Origin: SZUA-430 sp965227535
GTDB taxonomy: Bacteria > Pseudomonadota > Alphaproteobacteria > Micropepsales > Micropepsaceae
DNA length: 64,000 nt
Direction: 5' to 3'
Assembly: GCA_965227535.1 (NCBI GenBank)
Contig: OZ245761.1
Span: 2,976,001 to 3,040,000 of the forward strand
Made by a program: the position numbers and the translations under genes. This document shows, in pieces, positions 1 to 9,320 of the stretch (within the stretch, counting starts at the first letter, position 1; the number at the start of each line of letters is the position of its first letter). Under the pieces are notes generated by a model. It saw nothing but the letters and a program-made list of their open reading frames with translations, was not told the DNA's origin and made no database searches.

Positions 1-77
1 GTCCGACATGATCTGACTCTGAGCAACGGGTGAGGAGTCCATTGGAAATGCGTGTTGGGGACCGAGTGTAACGAGTT

Positions 78-845
78 TTGAGCGAGGGTTCTAAGGACGT
101 GGAAAAGCGGGCGCGGCAAGAGACGATGAGAATTGGGGGCAAGTCCGTATCCGTGAAGGTGCGCTTGAACCCCAGAGCTCGCCGTCTGATCGTCAAAGTA
201 CACCCCTCGACGGGCGAAGTGGCCGTCGTGGCTCCCAGCGAACGCTCGGTCCAAAAGGCCCTCGATTTCGCCAGGCAGGAGGGCGACTGGATCGCCGGCC
301 GCCTCGATCGCGTGCCCGACCCCGTTTATCTCGAACCCGGCGATACCGTCCTCTTCAAAGGCAACCTCTACGTCCTGCGCCTGAGCCCCGACCGCGGCAG
401 CGTCTGGATCGACAACGACGCGACGCGCCCGACCATCCGCGTCTCCGGCAAGCGCGAACACGCCCCGCGCCGCGTCGAAGACTGGCTGAAGAAGCAAGCC
501 CGCACGGCCATCACCCGCCGCATCAACGCGCTCGCCGACCAACTGGGCGTGAAGGTCAGCCGCATCACCGTCCGCGACGCGACCAGCCGCTGGGGCTCAT
601 GCTCCACCAGCGGCGCGATCTCGTTGAGCTGGCGCCTGATCATGGCCCCGAACTCGGTCCTCAACTACGTGGCCGCCCACGAAGTCGCCCACTTGCGCGA
701 AATGAACCACGGCACGCGCTTCTGGCGCATCGTGGATAAGCTCGTCGGCCAAGACGAAGCCGAAACCGCCCAAGCCTGGCTCCGCGAATTCGGCAGCGAA
801 CTCCACCGCTACAACGCCCAAAAACCAAAGCGCCGGCGGGGCTAG
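78..845 (+). CDS. YgjP-type (DUF45) zinc metallopeptidase
   Basis: This 255-residue protein belongs to the YgjP/DUF45 family of SprT-like, presumably cytoplasmic, zinc metallopeptidases whose substrates are poorly known. Residues 201-205 read HEVAH, followed by N210-H211, which matches the HExxH plus downstream His metal site. The family's RWGSC motif is at 171-175. The N-terminal half (about 20-110) is the usual beta-rich YgjP region. The longest reading frame opens with TTG at 78; an in-frame ATG at 126 would remove 16 residues, and neither has a strong ribosome binding site, so the start is uncertain. It converges on the penicillin-binding protein gene across a nested palindrome. Family assignment is firm, physiological role is not known. 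Confidence 0.85.
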   Translation: MSEGSKDVEKRARQETMRIGGKSVSVKVRLNPRARRLIVKVHPSTGEVAVVAPSERSVQKALDFARQEGDWIAGRLDRVPDPVYLEPGDTVLFKGNLYVLRLSPDRGSVWIDNDATRPTIRVSGKREHAPRRVEDWLKKQARTAITRRINALADQLGVKVSRITVRDATSRWGSCSTSGAISLSWRLIMAPNSVLNYVAAHEVAHLREMNHGTRFWRIVDKLVGQDEAETAQAWLREFGSELHRYNAQKPKRRRG

Positions 846-878
846 CAGCTTCCATTTTCAAGAAGACGCTCTCTCTTC

Positions 879-1202
879 ACCCCTCGCCCGCCCCTGGGCG
901 GGAGAGGGGCCGGGGGTGAGGGTGGGCGTGCCGCACGCTCAGAGAAGAAAGATTGAACCACCAAGAGCACCAAGCCGCTCGTGGACATGCGGTGACGTCG
1001 CTGCTGAAAGTAGCGCTACGCGCCCAAAGAACCCGCGCGAAGCGCTATCAATCAATGACGCGCACCGGCCGTCTATGTTTGCACAAACGGCTTGGTGCTC
1101 TTGGGGGTTCAATCTTCTTGCGCATCACGACAACCGCGGTGCGTGTTGATCGCCCACCCACACCCCCGGCCCCTCTCCCGCCCGGGGGCGGGCGAGGGGA
1201 GG
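879..1202. repeat. Nested palindromic intergenic element, copy 1
   Basis: This fills the 359-bp gap between two convergent genes. GC-rich outer arms (about 881-928 and 1151-1200, built on CCCTCGCCCGCCC) are inverted copies of each other. Inside them is a second inverted pair at 951-978 and 1088-1114 built on GATTGAACCACCAAG. The central core (984-1080) recurs in the opposite orientation in copy 2 at 9451-9560. I see no coding potential. As RNA it would fold into a long two-tier hairpin, so a role as bidirectional terminator or RNA stabiliser is possible but inferred. Confidence 0.8.
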
Positions 1203-1204
1203 AT

Positions 1205-3181
1205 CTAATTCGTCGTCGCAGCTTCCGGCTTCGAATCGGAGAACAGCCCCGCCAGCAACTCGTCGAACGCCGACGCATCGTCGTCGTCGCTCGGTGCGTC
1301 GATCACATCACTGCCGGGCAGCGGCATGATCGGCTGGCCGTCCATCGCGCGCACCATGAAAGACTTCCACATCGTGGCCGGCAGCGTGCCGCCGCGGATC
1401 TCTTTGCCCATCGGTTGGTTCGCGTCGTTGCCGACCCAGACACCGGCGACGAGCTGTCGCGTATAACCGACGAACCAAGCGTCCTTGAAATCCTGCGACG
1501 TGCCCGTCTTGCCAGCGACCGGCCGCCCGTCGAGCGCCGCCGCTTTACCCGTGCCCGTCCGCACCGCCTGCATCAGCATGCGATTGATCGCGCCGGCAGC
1601 CTCAGCCGTCGTCACGTTGCCGAGCCCCGACCCTGCGCGCTCATACAGCACCTCGCCGTTGATCGACGTCACGCGCGTGATGCCGTGCGGAATAGCGCCG
1701 CGTCCGCCCGTCGCAAACGGCACATAACCGTTGACGAGCTCGATCAGCGATACCTCGGACGTCCCCAACGCCAGCGACGGCACAGCAGCGAGATCCGATA
1801 CGATCCCTAAGCGCCGCGCGGTTTGCGCGACAGTCTCAGGTCCAAGCTCCAAACACAGCTTCACCGCAACCGTATTCACCGACCGCGACAGCGCATCGGC
1901 CAGCGTCATGTCGCCCTCGTAAGTCCCGGAGTAGTTCGCAGGCGTCCACCCGCGATACGTCACCTGCGCATCGACCATATGCGACGCGGGCGAACGCCCC
2001 GCTTCCATCGCCGCCAGATAGACGAACGGCTTGAACGCAGAACCCGGCTGACGTTTGGCCTGCGTTGCACGGTTGAATTCCGACATCATGTACGAGCGCC
2101 CGCCGACCATCGCCTTGACCGACCCGTCCGTCGCCATCGCAACCAGAGCGCCTTGCGCATTCGGCAACGCTTTCTCCCGCAACGTCTTCACGACGGCGTC
2201 TTCCGCCGCCCGCTGAAGCTCAAGATCAAGCGTCGTCTCGACGACAATGTCCGTGTCCGGCCGCCCAACCAGCCCAGGCAACTGCTCCATCACCCAATCG
2301 GCGAAATACTGATTGCCTTGCACCGACTGCCCGGTCGCAAGCTTCGGCCGCGTATGAAGCGCTTCGTCGCGATCCGCCTTGCCGATATAGCCAACATCGA
2401 CCATCGACTGCAGCACGACGCTGGCACGACTCTGCGCCAGTTCGATGCCGTTCACCGGCGAGTAACGCGTCGGCGCCTTCAGCAAACCCGCGAGGATCGC
2501 AGCCTCGACCAGCGTTAACCGCGAAGCGGGCTTGTTGAAGTACCGCCGCGACGCCGCATCGATGCCGTATGCGCCCGCGCCGAAATAAACGCGGTTCAGA
2601 TAGATCGCGAGAATCTCGTCCTTCGAAAACGACATCTCGAGATAGACGGCAAGAAGCGCCTCCTGAATCTTGCGCCCATACGTCCGCTCAGGCTTCAGGA
2701 ACAAGTTCTTGGCAAGCTGCTGCGTGATGGTGGAGCCACCCTGCACCACGCGCCCGGCTTGCATGTTCACCCACGCCGCGCGGCCCAGGCCCCAAAAGTC
2801 CAAACCGAAATGCGAATAGAACCGGCGGTCTTCGCTGGCGAGCACCGCTTGCGCGACATGCGGCGGCAGATCCTTCAGCGTCACCGGCAACCCGGAATCG
2901 ATCCCACGCCTGGAGATCGCGCGCCCGCCCGCGTCGAGCAACGTCACCGCCTGCGTCCGCTCCTGCCGCCATAATCCCTCCGTAGACGGAAGATCGGCGG
3001 CGAAATAGGCGAGCGTGCCGGCAACGACAACGCCGGCCCACACCACCGCAACGGCGACGCCGTGGAGAAGGCTCCAGCGTTTGCTGCCGCCGTCGCCGTC
3101 CTCGTCGCCGTAGGCTTCCGGACGCGCCTTTCGGGCGGACGCGCGCCGCGGCGACCGCCGCTTGCCGTTACCTTTGCCCAT
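1205..3181 (-). CDS. Class A penicillin-binding protein (PBP1A-like)
   Basis: This 658-residue bifunctional peptidoglycan synthase polymerises lipid II and cross-links the glycan strands in the periplasm. A basic cytoplasmic tail is followed by one membrane anchor (about 41-61). The glycosyltransferase-51 domain has the catalytic Glu of SEDRRFYSHFG at 117 and GGSTITQQLAKN near 148-159. The transpeptidase domain has the active serine in SAFK (381-384), SVN (434-436) and KTGT (558-561). The length is near the smaller PBP1A/PBP1B-type enzymes, and no extra insert domain is visible. It ends in an acidic low-complexity stretch. The ATG at 3181 is the only plausible start. It is transcribed leftward and is divergent from the ankyrin gene at 3351. 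Confidence 0.93.
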   Translation of the reverse strand: MGKGNGKRRSPRRASARKARPEAYGDEDGDGGSKRWSLLHGVAVAVVWAGVVVAGTLAYFAADLPSTEGLWRQERTQAVTLLDAGGRAISRRGIDSGLPVTLKDLPPHVAQAVLASEDRRFYSHFGLDFWGLGRAAWVNMQAGRVVQGGSTITQQLAKNLFLKPERTYGRKIQEALLAVYLEMSFSKDEILAIYLNRVYFGAGAYGIDAASRRYFNKPASRLTLVEAAILAGLLKAPTRYSPVNGIELAQSRASVVLQSMVDVGYIGKADRDEALHTRPKLATGQSVQGNQYFADWVMEQLPGLVGRPDTDIVVETTLDLELQRAAEDAVVKTLREKALPNAQGALVAMATDGSVKAMVGGRSYMMSEFNRATQAKRQPGSAFKPFVYLAAMEAGRSPASHMVDAQVTYRGWTPANYSGTYEGDMTLADALSRSVNTVAVKLCLELGPETVAQTARRLGIVSDLAAVPSLALGTSEVSLIELVNGYVPFATGGRGAIPHGITRVTSINGEVLYERAGSGLGNVTTAEAAGAINRMLMQAVRTGTGKAAALDGRPVAGKTGTSQDFKDAWFVGYTRQLVAGVWVGNDANQPMGKEIRGGTLPATMWKSFMVRAMDGQPIMPLPGSDVIDAPSDDDDASAFDELLAGLFSDSKPEAATTN

Positions 3182-3350
3182 CGTCGCGTCGAAATCCTGT
3201 GAAACCAGCTCCAGAACCTAAAGAGGGCGCCTTAACGTCGGCTAAATCCTGGCAAATTTGCCTTGTGGATAGTCCCGCTTTCCATCGCCGGAAGGAGGGT
3301 TATTATCGCCGCCGAACGGGTCTTGAGGGCGGCAACAGCGGAACGATGAG

Positions 3351-3920
3351 ATGACACGCACACGCAGTCTTTGGACGTTGATCGCCTTGGCCGTCCTCTC
3401 ATGGACAGTGCCGGCGCAGGCGAGCCCCATCGACGACCTCTTCGGCGACGCCCCGATCGTCCGCGCCGCGCGCGAAGGTTCCGTCAAAGACATGAACGCG
3501 GCCATGGTGGCGGGCGAACCGGCAACCAAGCGCGCGGCCGACGGCACACCGGTTCTCATCATCGCGGTCGGCGCCCGCAGCTTGGACGTCGTGAAGATCC
3601 TGATCGAAAACGGCGCGCGCCCGGACGACAGATCCCGCGACGAAACCACCGCGTTAACGCTTGCCGCCAGCAACGGCGACTACGACATCGCCGAATACCT
3701 CCTCGACAACAAAGCCGACGTGAACCTGCCCGGCGCGCTGCGCGAAGCAGCGTTGATCAAGGCCACGCGCGCGCGCCATGCCGCCGTCGTCGCCCTTCTC
3801 ATCGAACGCGGCGCCGACCTCGAAGACACGGACTCCTCCGGCGCGACCGCGCTCGACATCGCCAAGGCCAACAGCCAAACCGCGATCGTCGCCCTGCTAA
3901 CGAAAGCGAGCAAAAAATAG
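3351..3920 (+). CDS. Exported ankyrin-repeat protein
   Basis: This 189-residue protein has a cleavable signal peptide (charged start, hydrophobic 7-19, VPAQA-S cleavage near residue 25). Four to five ankyrin-like repeats follow, recognisable by GTPVLIIAVGA, ETTALTLAASNGD and GATALDIAKAN. Ankyrin repeats normally mediate protein contacts, so it is probably a periplasmic binding or scaffold protein; no partner can be read from the sequence. The last codons are AGC AAA AAA TAG, so the gene ends in a run of six A that touches the start of the RegB frame. This suggests translational coupling with the downstream sensor kinase. The ATG at 3351 is the first of the frame. Confidence 0.85.
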   Translation: MTRTRSLWTLIALAVLSWTVPAQASPIDDLFGDAPIVRAAREGSVKDMNAAMVAGEPATKRAADGTPVLIIAVGARSLDVVKILIENGARPDDRSRDETTALTLAASNGDYDIAEYLLDNKADVNLPGALREAALIKATRARHAAVVALLIERGADLEDTDSSGATALDIAKANSQTAIVALLTKASKK

Positions 3921-5317
3921 TCGCCGAACCGCTCCCCCAAGCGAGACGACCCAACCTCCTCGCGGCGCTCCTGCCGGCCGACATCCTGGCCGTCGCCAAT
4001 CTGTCCAGCGGCGCGAGCGTCCGTCTCCGCACGCTGGTCTTCGTCCGCTCGCTCGGCATCATCGGCCAGGTCGTGGCGATCTTCATCGTCTTCTTCGGCC
4101 TGAAGTATCAGATGCCGATCGGCCAATGCCTTATGGTGATCGCGGTCGCCATCGCCTTCAACGCCGTGATGCTTTTCCTCTATCCCAGCATCCATATGCT
4201 CAGCGAACGCGAGGCCAGCGCCCACCTCGCCTTCGACATCATGCAGCTAACGGCAATGCTGGCCTTAACCGGCGGCATCGAGAACCCCTTCGCGATCCTT
4301 TACCTCGCGCCGGTCGTCATCTCGGCGACGAACTTGAGTCTGACCTCGACCCTACGCCTCGCGCTCCTCGCGTTCATCAACATCTCGGTGATCGCGTTCC
4401 TGCACTGGCCCCTGCCCTGGGACCCGCAGAACCCGCTGCTCCTGCCGCCGCTCTACATCGCCGGTGTCTGGATCGCCCTCACCCTCGGCATCGGCTTTTG
4501 CCTGATCTACGCCTGGCGCACCGCTGAGGAAGCACGCCTCATGCAAACCGCGCTCGCCGCCACGCAATCGGCCTTGGAGCGCGAACAGCGCCTCTCCGAC
4601 CTCGGCGCCCTCGCCGCCGCCGCCGCGCACGAACTCGGCACGCCGCTGGGCACGATTGCCGTCGTCGCCCGCGAACTCGAACGCGATATGCCCGCGGGCA
4701 GCGCCTGGTCCGAAGACGTCAAACTCTTGCGCAGCCAAGCCGAACGCTGCCGCGAAATCCTGACGCGTCTGTCGCAGCAGGGCACGGGCGCCGATGAAAA
4801 CACGGTCGCCCAGCGCCTGCCGCTCGCGGCGCTCATCGACGAAATCGCTGAGCCGCATCGTGGCTTCGGTATCGACGTCAACGTGCACGCCAACGGCAGC
4901 GGCGCCCTCGTCGTCGTGCGCAATCCGGAAGTCGTTCACGGCATCGGCAACTTGATCGAGAACGCCGTCGACTTCGCCAACACCCGCGTCGACATCGAAG
5001 CCGTCTGGACCGACGAAAAGGTCGACATGACGATCAGCGATGACGGCACAGGCTTCAACGCCGAAATCCTGCAAAGGCTGGGAGAGCCCTACGTCACCTC
5101 ACGCGCTGGCCTCGAGTCCAACCGCAAGGAAGGCGCCCCCGCGAACCTTCACGCGGACGGCCACGCCGGCATGGGCCTCGGCTTCTTCATTGCGAAAACC
5201 CTGATCGAACGCATCGGCGGCACGATCTCGTTCGGCAACAAACCAAAGGGCGGGGCCATCGTCCGCATGAGCCTGCCGCGCAAGAACCTTGAGAGCCCTG
5301 CGAATTCAAGAGGATAA
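3917..5317 (+). CDS. regB: RegB/PrrB-type redox sensor histidine kinase
   Basis: This membrane sensor kinase responds to respiratory redox state and phosphorylates RegA. It has six hydrophobic segments and the RegB ubiquinone-site motif GGIENPFA. The H-box reads AAAHELGTPLGTI, with the phospho-acceptor His about residue 238 counted from 3917. The redox-sensing cysteine is kept in AERCREIL (about 278). An N box (GNLIENAVDFA) and GMGLGFF ATP-lid motifs complete the kinase. No ATG, GTG or TTG occurs in frame before the first membrane segment; the first is ATG 4112, which would delete segment 1. The only candidate near the expected N-terminus is an ATA at 3917 overlapping the ankyrin stop, so that coordinate is provisional. 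The regA gene lies 73 nt downstream. Confidence 0.85.
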   Translation: MVAEPLPQARRPNLLAALLPADILAVANLSSGASVRLRTLVFVRSLGIIGQVVAIFIVFFGLKYQMPIGQCLMVIAVAIAFNAVMLFLYPSIHMLSEREASAHLAFDIMQLTAMLALTGGIENPFAILYLAPVVISATNLSLTSTLRLALLAFINISVIAFLHWPLPWDPQNPLLLPPLYIAGVWIALTLGIGFCLIYAWRTAEEARLMQTALAATQSALEREQRLSDLGALAAAAAHELGTPLGTIAVVARELERDMPAGSAWSEDVKLLRSQAERCREILTRLSQQGTGADENTVAQRLPLAALIDEIAEPHRGFGIDVNVHANGSGALVVVRNPEVVHGIGNLIENAVDFANTRVDIEAVWTDEKVDMTISDDGTGFNAEILQRLGEPYVTSRAGLESNRKEGAPANLHADGHAGMGLGFFIAKTLIERIGGTISFGNKPKGGAIVRMSLPRKNLESPANSRG

Positions 5318-5390
5318 CGCGAAACCTCGGACTGGCTTCGCGCACCGTTCGCACCTATATTCCGACCCGCTCACCCGAGGGGAAACACAC

Positions 5391-5942
5391 GTGGCCCTGT
5401 CCGCCGAAGGCCTGCCCGACAAATCGCTATTGATCGTCGACGACGACGCGCCATTTCGCCAGCGGCTTGCCCGCGCCATGGAAGCGCGCGGCTTCCTCGT
5501 CACCGCCGCCGAGACCGCCGAGGAAGCGGTCGCCTTCGCGCGCAAATCCCCGCCGGCCTTCGCGGTCGTCGACTTGCGCATCGGACAATCCGGCAACGGC
5601 CTCGATGTCGTCGAAGTCCTGCACCAAGCCCGCCCCGACGCCCGCGTCGTGATGCTGACCGGCTACGGCAACATCGCGACGGCCGTCGCCGCGGTGAAGC
5701 ACGGCGCAATCGATTACCTCTCAAAGCCGGCAGACGCCGACGACGTGGCAAACGCCCTGCTCTCGTCGCCGGGCGCCAAACCCGCCCCGCCGGAAAATCC
5801 GATGTCGGCCGACCGCGTACGCTGGGAACACATCCAGCGCGTCTACGAACTCTGCGGTCAAAACGTGTCGGAGACGGCGCGCCGCCTCAACATGCACCGC
5901 CGCACCCTGCAGCGCATCCTGGCCAAACGCTCGCCGAAATAA
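5391..5942 (+). CDS. regA: RegA/PrrA/ActR-type response regulator
   Basis: This 183-residue DNA-binding response regulator is the partner of RegB and in relatives controls respiration, photosynthesis, carbon or nitrogen fixation genes. The receiver domain starts LLIVDDDAPFRQRL, with the phospho-acceptor Asp in VVDLRIG (residue 61), the conserved Thr in MLTGYGN and Lys in LSKPAD. A Fis-type helix-turn-helix closes the protein (SETARRLNMHRRTLQRIL), the hallmark of the RegA family. The GTG at 5391 is preferred because GAGGGG precedes it and it gives the family's usual length of about 184. A longer frame opens at 5289. The stop is one base from the hldE stop on the other strand. Confidence 0.93.
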   Translation: MALSAEGLPDKSLLIVDDDAPFRQRLARAMEARGFLVTAAETAEEAVAFARKSPPAFAVVDLRIGQSGNGLDVVEVLHQARPDARVVMLTGYGNIATAVAAVKHGAIDYLSKPADADDVANALLSSPGAKPAPPENPMSADRVRWEHIQRVYELCGQNVSETARRLNMHRRTLQRILAKRSPK

Positions 5943-5943
5943 A

Positions 5944-7407
5944 TTAGCGGCCCATCCGCTGAATGGTGCTGGTGGTGCTTTGCCCCGGCACCAGATCGAC
6001 CAGCACGACGCGCCCGCCGTGCTTCTGCACGAAGTCTGCGCCGACCACGCGATCGATCGTATAGTCCGCGCCCTTCACCAAAACATCCGGCCTGAGCGCC
6101 TCGATCAGCTTCAGCGGCGTCTCTTCTGCAAACAGAACGACCGCATCGACTGTCTCCAGCGCCGCCAGAACCACCGCGCGCGCCATCTCCGAATTCACCG
6201 GCCGCCCGTCGCCTTTTAGACCGCGCACCGAAGCATCCGTATTCAACCCAACGATCAGTCGGTCGCACGCCGCGCGCGCTTGGCGAAGCAGCGACACGTG
6301 CCCCGGATGCAAGAGATCGAAGCAGCCATTGGTGAAACCGACGCTCAACCCTTGAGCCCGCCAGGCCGCGACACGTTCCACCGCTGCATCAAGCGACACG
6401 ATCTTGTCCTGCGCGCCCTTCATCTCCGACGAGCGCAACACGCGCACGAGTTCGTCCGGATAGACAACCGCCGTCCCCGCCTTGCCGACGACGACGCCCG
6501 CCGCCGCGTTCGCCAACGTCGCCGCATCGCGCAGACTGGCGCCCGCGCCAAGCGCCAAAGCCAACACGGCAAGCACCGTGTCGCCTGCGCCCGACACGTC
6601 GAAAACTTCGCGCGCCTCCGTCGCCAGCTGCACGCCGGGTCGCCCGCGCTCGATCACCGTCATTCCCCGCTCGGCCCTCGTCACAACGATGCCGCCGAGA
6701 TCAAACGCCGAAACAAGATGCAACCCCGCCGCCGCAACCTCATCGTCGCTGCCCGCCGGCATCCGCGACGCAAGACCAAGCTCACGCGCATTCGGCGTCA
6801 GCAAACTCGCGCCGCGAAACGCCGCCAGATCGACCGCCTTCGTATCGACGATCACCGGCTTACCGGCGAGGCGCGCAGCCTTCACCGCATGCGCGGCCAC
6901 GGTCGCACTCACGACGCCCTTGCCGTAATCCGAAATCACGACGACGCCGGCATCGCCGATCTCACCGTCGATCGCCTGCATCAGCCGCCGCTCGACATCG
7001 GCGCCCAACGCCGCCACATCCTCGCGATCCGCACGCAGCAGCTGCTGCGAATGCGCGACATAGCGCATCTTCACGGTCGTCGGCCGTTCCGCTGTGACGG
7101 CCAGCCGCGCAACGACATCGGCATGCCCCGCGATCAGCGCTTGAATATCGGCCCCCGCGTTATCGTCGCCGACGACGCCGATCAACGACACGCGCGCCCC
7201 CAGCGCCGTCGCATTGCGCGCCACGTTCCCCGCGCCGCCCAGCATCCGCGCCTCGCGCGAAACTTTCAGCACCGGTATCGGCGCCTCGGGCGAAATCCGG
7301 TCGACCGACCCATAGATGAAATGGTCGAGCATCACGTCGCCGACGCACAGCACTTTGACGCGAGCCATCGGCTCGACGTGACGGGTCAATGACGCACGCT
7401 CGCTCAT
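5944..7407 (-). CDS. hldE: Bifunctional heptose-7-phosphate kinase / heptose-1-phosphate adenylyltransferase
   Basis: HldE makes ADP-heptose for the lipopolysaccharide inner core: it phosphorylates D-glycero-beta-D-manno-heptose 7-phosphate at C1 and later adenylates the heptose 1-phosphate. The N-terminal two thirds is a PfkB/ribokinase fold (GDVMLDHFIYGSVDRISPE near residue 22, DVSGAGDTVLAVLA near 265-280). The C-terminal third is a cytidylyltransferase-like domain with FTNGCFDLLHPGHV near 355. At 487 residues it has the full fused length. The ATG at 7407 is annotated; an internal ATG at 7368 (MARVKVLC) is a possible alternative. It implies the organism makes heptose-containing LPS. Confidence 0.93.
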   Translation of the reverse strand: MSERASLTRHVEPMARVKVLCVGDVMLDHFIYGSVDRISPEAPIPVLKVSREARMLGGAGNVARNATALGARVSLIGVVGDDNAGADIQALIAGHADVVARLAVTAERPTTVKMRYVAHSQQLLRADREDVAALGADVERRLMQAIDGEIGDAGVVVISDYGKGVVSATVAAHAVKAARLAGKPVIVDTKAVDLAAFRGASLLTPNARELGLASRMPAGSDDEVAAAGLHLVSAFDLGGIVVTRAERGMTVIERGRPGVQLATEAREVFDVSGAGDTVLAVLALALGAGASLRDAATLANAAAGVVVGKAGTAVVYPDELVRVLRSSEMKGAQDKIVSLDAAVERVAAWRAQGLSVGFTNGCFDLLHPGHVSLLRQARAACDRLIVGLNTDASVRGLKGDGRPVNSEMARAVVLAALETVDAVVLFAEETPLKLIEALRPDVLVKGADYTIDRVVGADFVQKHGGRVVLVDLVPGQSTTSTIQRMGR

Positions 7408-7468
7408 GCCCGATGTTGAGCATGCTGGCCCCCGCCGATCAACGCCGGAGGGCAGGTCCGGTTAAGCG

Positions 7469-7915
7469 TTAAGGTGCAAAAGGATCGGCGCTGCGCGCGA
7501 ACCGTTCCGCCGCCACCCGCGCAAAGCGGATGAGCAGCGCCTTGCGCCGCGCCGCCACGATTGGTGAATGCGGCGCCTCGCGCACGATCGCGGCCCCGAA
7601 CCGGTCGCCCACGATCAGCCCGTGATCGTTAGGCAAGATCTCGTGCGGAAACCCCTCCGGCACAGCGAAGTAATAACGGTCGCAAAAATCGAGATACTCG
7701 TTCCACTTCACGTCCGCGCGAAAGTCGCTGAGGCTGACCTTGATCTCGACCGCGGCGATCTCGCCCGAATCAGAAATCGCGGCAACGTCGACACGCCGCC
7801 CCGTCGGCAACGTAAACTCATAGAGCGGCGACCACCCGCGTTCGAGCAGCAAGCGGCTCACGCCGCGCGCGACGTCGCTCGTAATGCCGAAAATGCCGCT
7901 GCCCGCGTCACCCAT
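7469..7915 (-). CDS. mmcB: MmcB-family DNA repair protein
   Basis: This 148-residue protein matches the MmcB family, described in Caulobacter as acting with the ImuABC/DnaE2 mutagenic repair system. Recognisable features are GITSDVARGVSRLLLERG at the N-terminus and a restriction-endonuclease-like core: GRRVDVAAI, then AAVEIKVSLSDFRAD with the E-x-K pair, then WNEYLDFCDRYYFAVP. The ATG at 7915 gives the standard length; the frame stays open upstream, but that extension has no similarity I recognise. It lies 61 bp upstream of hldE on the same strand and is divergent from the TPR/propeller gene. No SOS box was found by eye. The repair function is transferred from the family. Confidence 0.85.
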   Translation of the reverse strand: MGDAGSGIFGITSDVARGVSRLLLERGWSPLYEFTLPTGRRVDVAAISDSGEIAAVEIKVSLSDFRADVKWNEYLDFCDRYYFAVPEGFPHEILPNDHGLIVGDRFGAAIVREAPHSPIVAARRKALLIRFARVAAERFARSADPFAP

Positions 7916-8014
7916 GCGATCTCGCAATTCCGTGAGTGGCCGTAAACTGCACCTTGACCTATCACATGTGAACCGGCCACGCAGAACAAGAGCCGCAGCA
8001 CCAGGGAATCGCGC

Positions 8015-9319
8015 GTGTCCACGAAAAAAGTCCACGGATTTGCCCGCATCGCGCTGACAATCGCGGCGCTTATCGCCGGCGCGAACGCGCATGCCGACGC
8101 CGTCACAGAAGGCCAGCAACGTGCCGCCGAAGCGATCAAGGCCGATGAGGCCGGCGACCACGCCAAAGCCGCCGACATCTTCGCGCAAGCACTGGCCTTG
8201 CGGCCGAACCATCCGGGACTGACGTTGCGCCTCGCCCGCGCCAGCGCGCGCGCCGGCCGCGAAGAAGAGGCGTTGCGCGCGCTGGAAGACTACGCAGCGA
8301 TGGGCCTGAAAACGGACGCAGGCCATCGCGATTTCGCTGCGCTCGCCGCCAATCCACGCATGGCAGCCGTGCGCGAAAGGCTGGCGCAGAACGCGTTGCC
8401 GACCGGCGAGGTCACAGTTGCGGCGACCCTCGACGAACCGCGCCTTCTCGCCGAAGGCATTGCGGTCGATCCGCTGACCAACCGCCTCTTCATCGGCGAC
8501 GTTCACAATCGCCGGATTCTCGCAATCGACTCGGCCGGCAACAAATCAACGCTGGTGGCGTCGGGCGTGCACGGCCTGCTGGGCGCGTTCGGTATGTCGT
8601 GGACGGGCGGCAGGCTTTGGGTCGCAAGCAGCGGCACGTTGCAAACCGCGGGCCTCAAGACTGGTGAGAAAGGCCGCGCCGGCATCTTTGCGGTCGACGC
8701 CGAAGGGCGGCTTTTGAAACGCGCCATTCTCCAGGCCCCAAAGGAAGAGTTCAATCTCGGCGATCTGACGGTCGCGCAAACCGGCGACGTCTACGCGTCG
8801 GACTCCATCAGCGGCCGCATCTATCGCTTGGCGCCCGGCGCCAGCACGTTGCATGCGATGATCGAAAGCGAAGAGTTCCACTCGCCACAAGGCCTCGCGC
8901 TGTCGGGTGATGAAACAACGATGGCGATCGCAGACTATTCGAACGGCATCCATATCGTCAGCCGTGACGGCAAGAAGCACAGCATTCTGCCGATGCCCGC
9001 GCAAACCACACTGCACGGCATCGACGCGCTTGTGCGCCATGGCCGCGATCTGATCGGCGTCCAGAACGGCATCGATCCGCAGCGCGTGATCCTCATTCGA
9101 ATGGCGCCGGGCTGGACGGCCGTCGAAGGCATCGACGTCCTCGCCGCGAACCTACCCGACATGAGCGAACCCACACTGGCGGCCATCGTCGGGGAAGATC
9201 TCGTCTTCATCGGCAACGGCCAATGGTCCCGCTTCGGCGAAGACGGCGCAGCCCAAGGCGAAGAACCCTTCGCCCCAACCAAAATCCTCCGTCTAAAACT
9301 CCCGCAAGCTCGCCCCTAA
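8015..9319 (+). CDS. Exported TPR / SMP-30-like beta-propeller protein
   Basis: This 434-residue protein begins with a signal peptide (hydrophobic 11-23, cleavage near ANAHADA). Residues about 28-120 hold two or three tetratricopeptide-like helices (AAEAIKADEAGDHAKAADIF, LTLRLARASARAGREEEALR). From about 130 to the end it is a six-bladed SMP-30/NHL-type propeller with repeated PRLLAEGIAVDPLTNRLFIG-like blades. The likely role is a periplasmic protein that binds a ligand or hydrolyses a lactone. Typical metal-site residues of true gluconolactonases were not confirmed, so an enzymatic role is open. The GTG at 8015 is the first possible start after the divergent promoter gap with mmcB. Confidence 0.75.
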   Translation: MSTKKVHGFARIALTIAALIAGANAHADAVTEGQQRAAEAIKADEAGDHAKAADIFAQALALRPNHPGLTLRLARASARAGREEEALRALEDYAAMGLKTDAGHRDFAALAANPRMAAVRERLAQNALPTGEVTVAATLDEPRLLAEGIAVDPLTNRLFIGDVHNRRILAIDSAGNKSTLVASGVHGLLGAFGMSWTGGRLWVASSGTLQTAGLKTGEKGRAGIFAVDAEGRLLKRAILQAPKEEFNLGDLTVAQTGDVYASDSISGRIYRLAPGASTLHAMIESEEFHSPQGLALSGDETTMAIADYSNGIHIVSRDGKKHSILPMPAQTTLHGIDALVRHGRDLIGVQNGIDPQRVILIRMAPGWTAVEGIDVLAANLPDMSEPTLAAIVGEDLVFIGNGQWSRFGEDGAAQGEEPFAPTKILRLKLPQARP

Positions 9320-9320
9320 T

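Noticed and set aside
953..1810. A 285-residue open frame starting in the nested palindrome
   Set aside because: It runs through the repeat and then antisense to the penicillin-binding protein, with no conserved features.
3371..5317. Single 648-residue protein beginning inside the ankyrin gene
   Set aside because: The first 180 residues are the ankyrin gene read out of frame, rich in Arg; only the part after about 3917 is RegB.
7469..8506. 345-residue form of the MmcB protein
   Set aside because: The extra N-terminal part is antisense to the propeller gene and non-homologous; the 148-residue form matches the family.
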